Origin: Methylocystis sp.
Lineage (GTDB): Bacteria > Pseudomonadota > Alphaproteobacteria > Rhizobiales > Beijerinckiaceae
Direction of reading: 5' to 3'
NCBI GenBank assembly: GCA_023253795.1
Contig: JALRFG010000115.1
Location: 1-6,358, forward strand
DNA: 6,358 nucleotides
Below the pieces are notes generated by a model. The model saw nothing but the letters and a program-made list of their open reading frames with translations. It did not search any database and was not told the origin of the DNA. Shown here piece after piece: positions 6,135-6,358 of this stretch (positions are counted from its first letter, which is position 1; each line of letters begins with the position of its first letter). A program made the translations under genes and the position numbers.

Positions 6135-6358
6135 TTATATGCCGAGCGATTTACGCGTGTCGACTTTCACGAACATGAGAATAAGAACGCCAATACCCAG
6201 TCCGGTCACCAGGAACAGCAGCGTCGTTTCTTCCAGCCAGGCGATTCCCGGAACCGCGAGACCAAGTAGCAATCCGACAAGACCCATACGCCATGAGTTG
6301 ATGTGGACGCTCGCCGTCAATGTGCCCAAAGAAAGCAGGATCAGCAGAATAAGCGCCG
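6135..6358 (-). CDS. Small hydrophobic membrane protein of unknown function, 5'-truncated
   Basis: I do not recognise this protein. The minus-strand frame ends with TAA at 6135-6137. A TTG at 6327-6329 could be read as a start, but the frame runs on without a stop to the window edge. Those extra codons read ALILLILLS, which completes a membrane helix, so the gene probably begins outside the window. The 73 visible residues hold three likely membrane helices: the first from the edge to about HIN, the second around MGLVGLLLGLAVPGIAWL, and the third around TTLLFLVTGLGIGVLILMFV. An Arg lies between helices 1 and 2, two Glu lie between helices 2 and 3, and a basic tail (KVDTRKSLGI) follows helix 3. 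By the positive-inside rule this puts the C-terminus in the cytoplasm. The gene is convergent with the efflux operon and shares its terminator, so a functional link is not implied. That it is a real gene is supported by the coherent helix pattern and the well-placed terminator. Confidence 0.75.
   Translation of the reverse strand, partial: ALILLILLSLGTLTASVHINSWRMGLVGLLLGLAVPGIAWLEETTLLFLVTGLGIGVLILMFVKVDTRKSLGI

Noticed and set aside
1..6358. A novel defence system, mobile element or CRISPR array
   Set aside because: No transposase, integrase, terminal inverted repeats, regularly spaced repeats or toxin-antitoxin pair is visible. The window is accounted for by a known class of efflux pump and one small membrane protein.

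Overview
The window looks like chromosomal DNA of a Gram-negative bacterium, most likely an alphaproteobacterium of the Hyphomicrobiales. That placement is an inference from protein style and moderately high GC; no marker gene is present. The main content is one complete-looking operon for a tripartite RND (resistance-nodulation-division) efflux pump, cut only at its 5' end by the window edge.

Layout, left to right. Positions 1-1506 (+) encode an outer-membrane factor of the TolC/NodT (OprM-like) family, open at the left edge and missing its signal peptide. Positions 1529-2812 (+) encode the periplasmic adaptor (membrane fusion protein, AcrA/MexE-like). Positions 2825-5983 (+) encode the inner-membrane RND transporter (HAE1, AcrB/MexF-like), 1052 residues, with all charged proton-relay residues present. 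The gaps are about 22 and 12 bases, each carrying a Shine-Dalgarno sequence, so the three genes almost certainly form one transcript. The order outer-membrane factor, adaptor, transporter differs from the more familiar adaptor-transporter-outer-membrane-factor order.

Positions 5984-6134 are a short convergent intergenic region. It holds a near-perfect hairpin flanked by an A-tract on one side and a T-run on the other, which should work as a bidirectional terminator. Beyond it, on the minus strand, lies a small hydrophobic protein with three predicted membrane helices. Its reading frame stays open to the right edge, so its N-terminus is missing. I do not recognise its family.

How it works together: the RND trimer captures amphiphilic compounds from the periplasm or inner membrane using the proton gradient. 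The adaptor bridges it to the outer-membrane channel, and substrate leaves the cell. No regulator, promoter or resistance-specific gene lies in the window, so the substrate cannot be named. I see no mobile element, CRISPR array, tRNA, rRNA or new type of system. The points worth a second look are residue-level departures in the pump proteins, the outer-membrane factor's C-terminal tail, and the unidentified small membrane protein.
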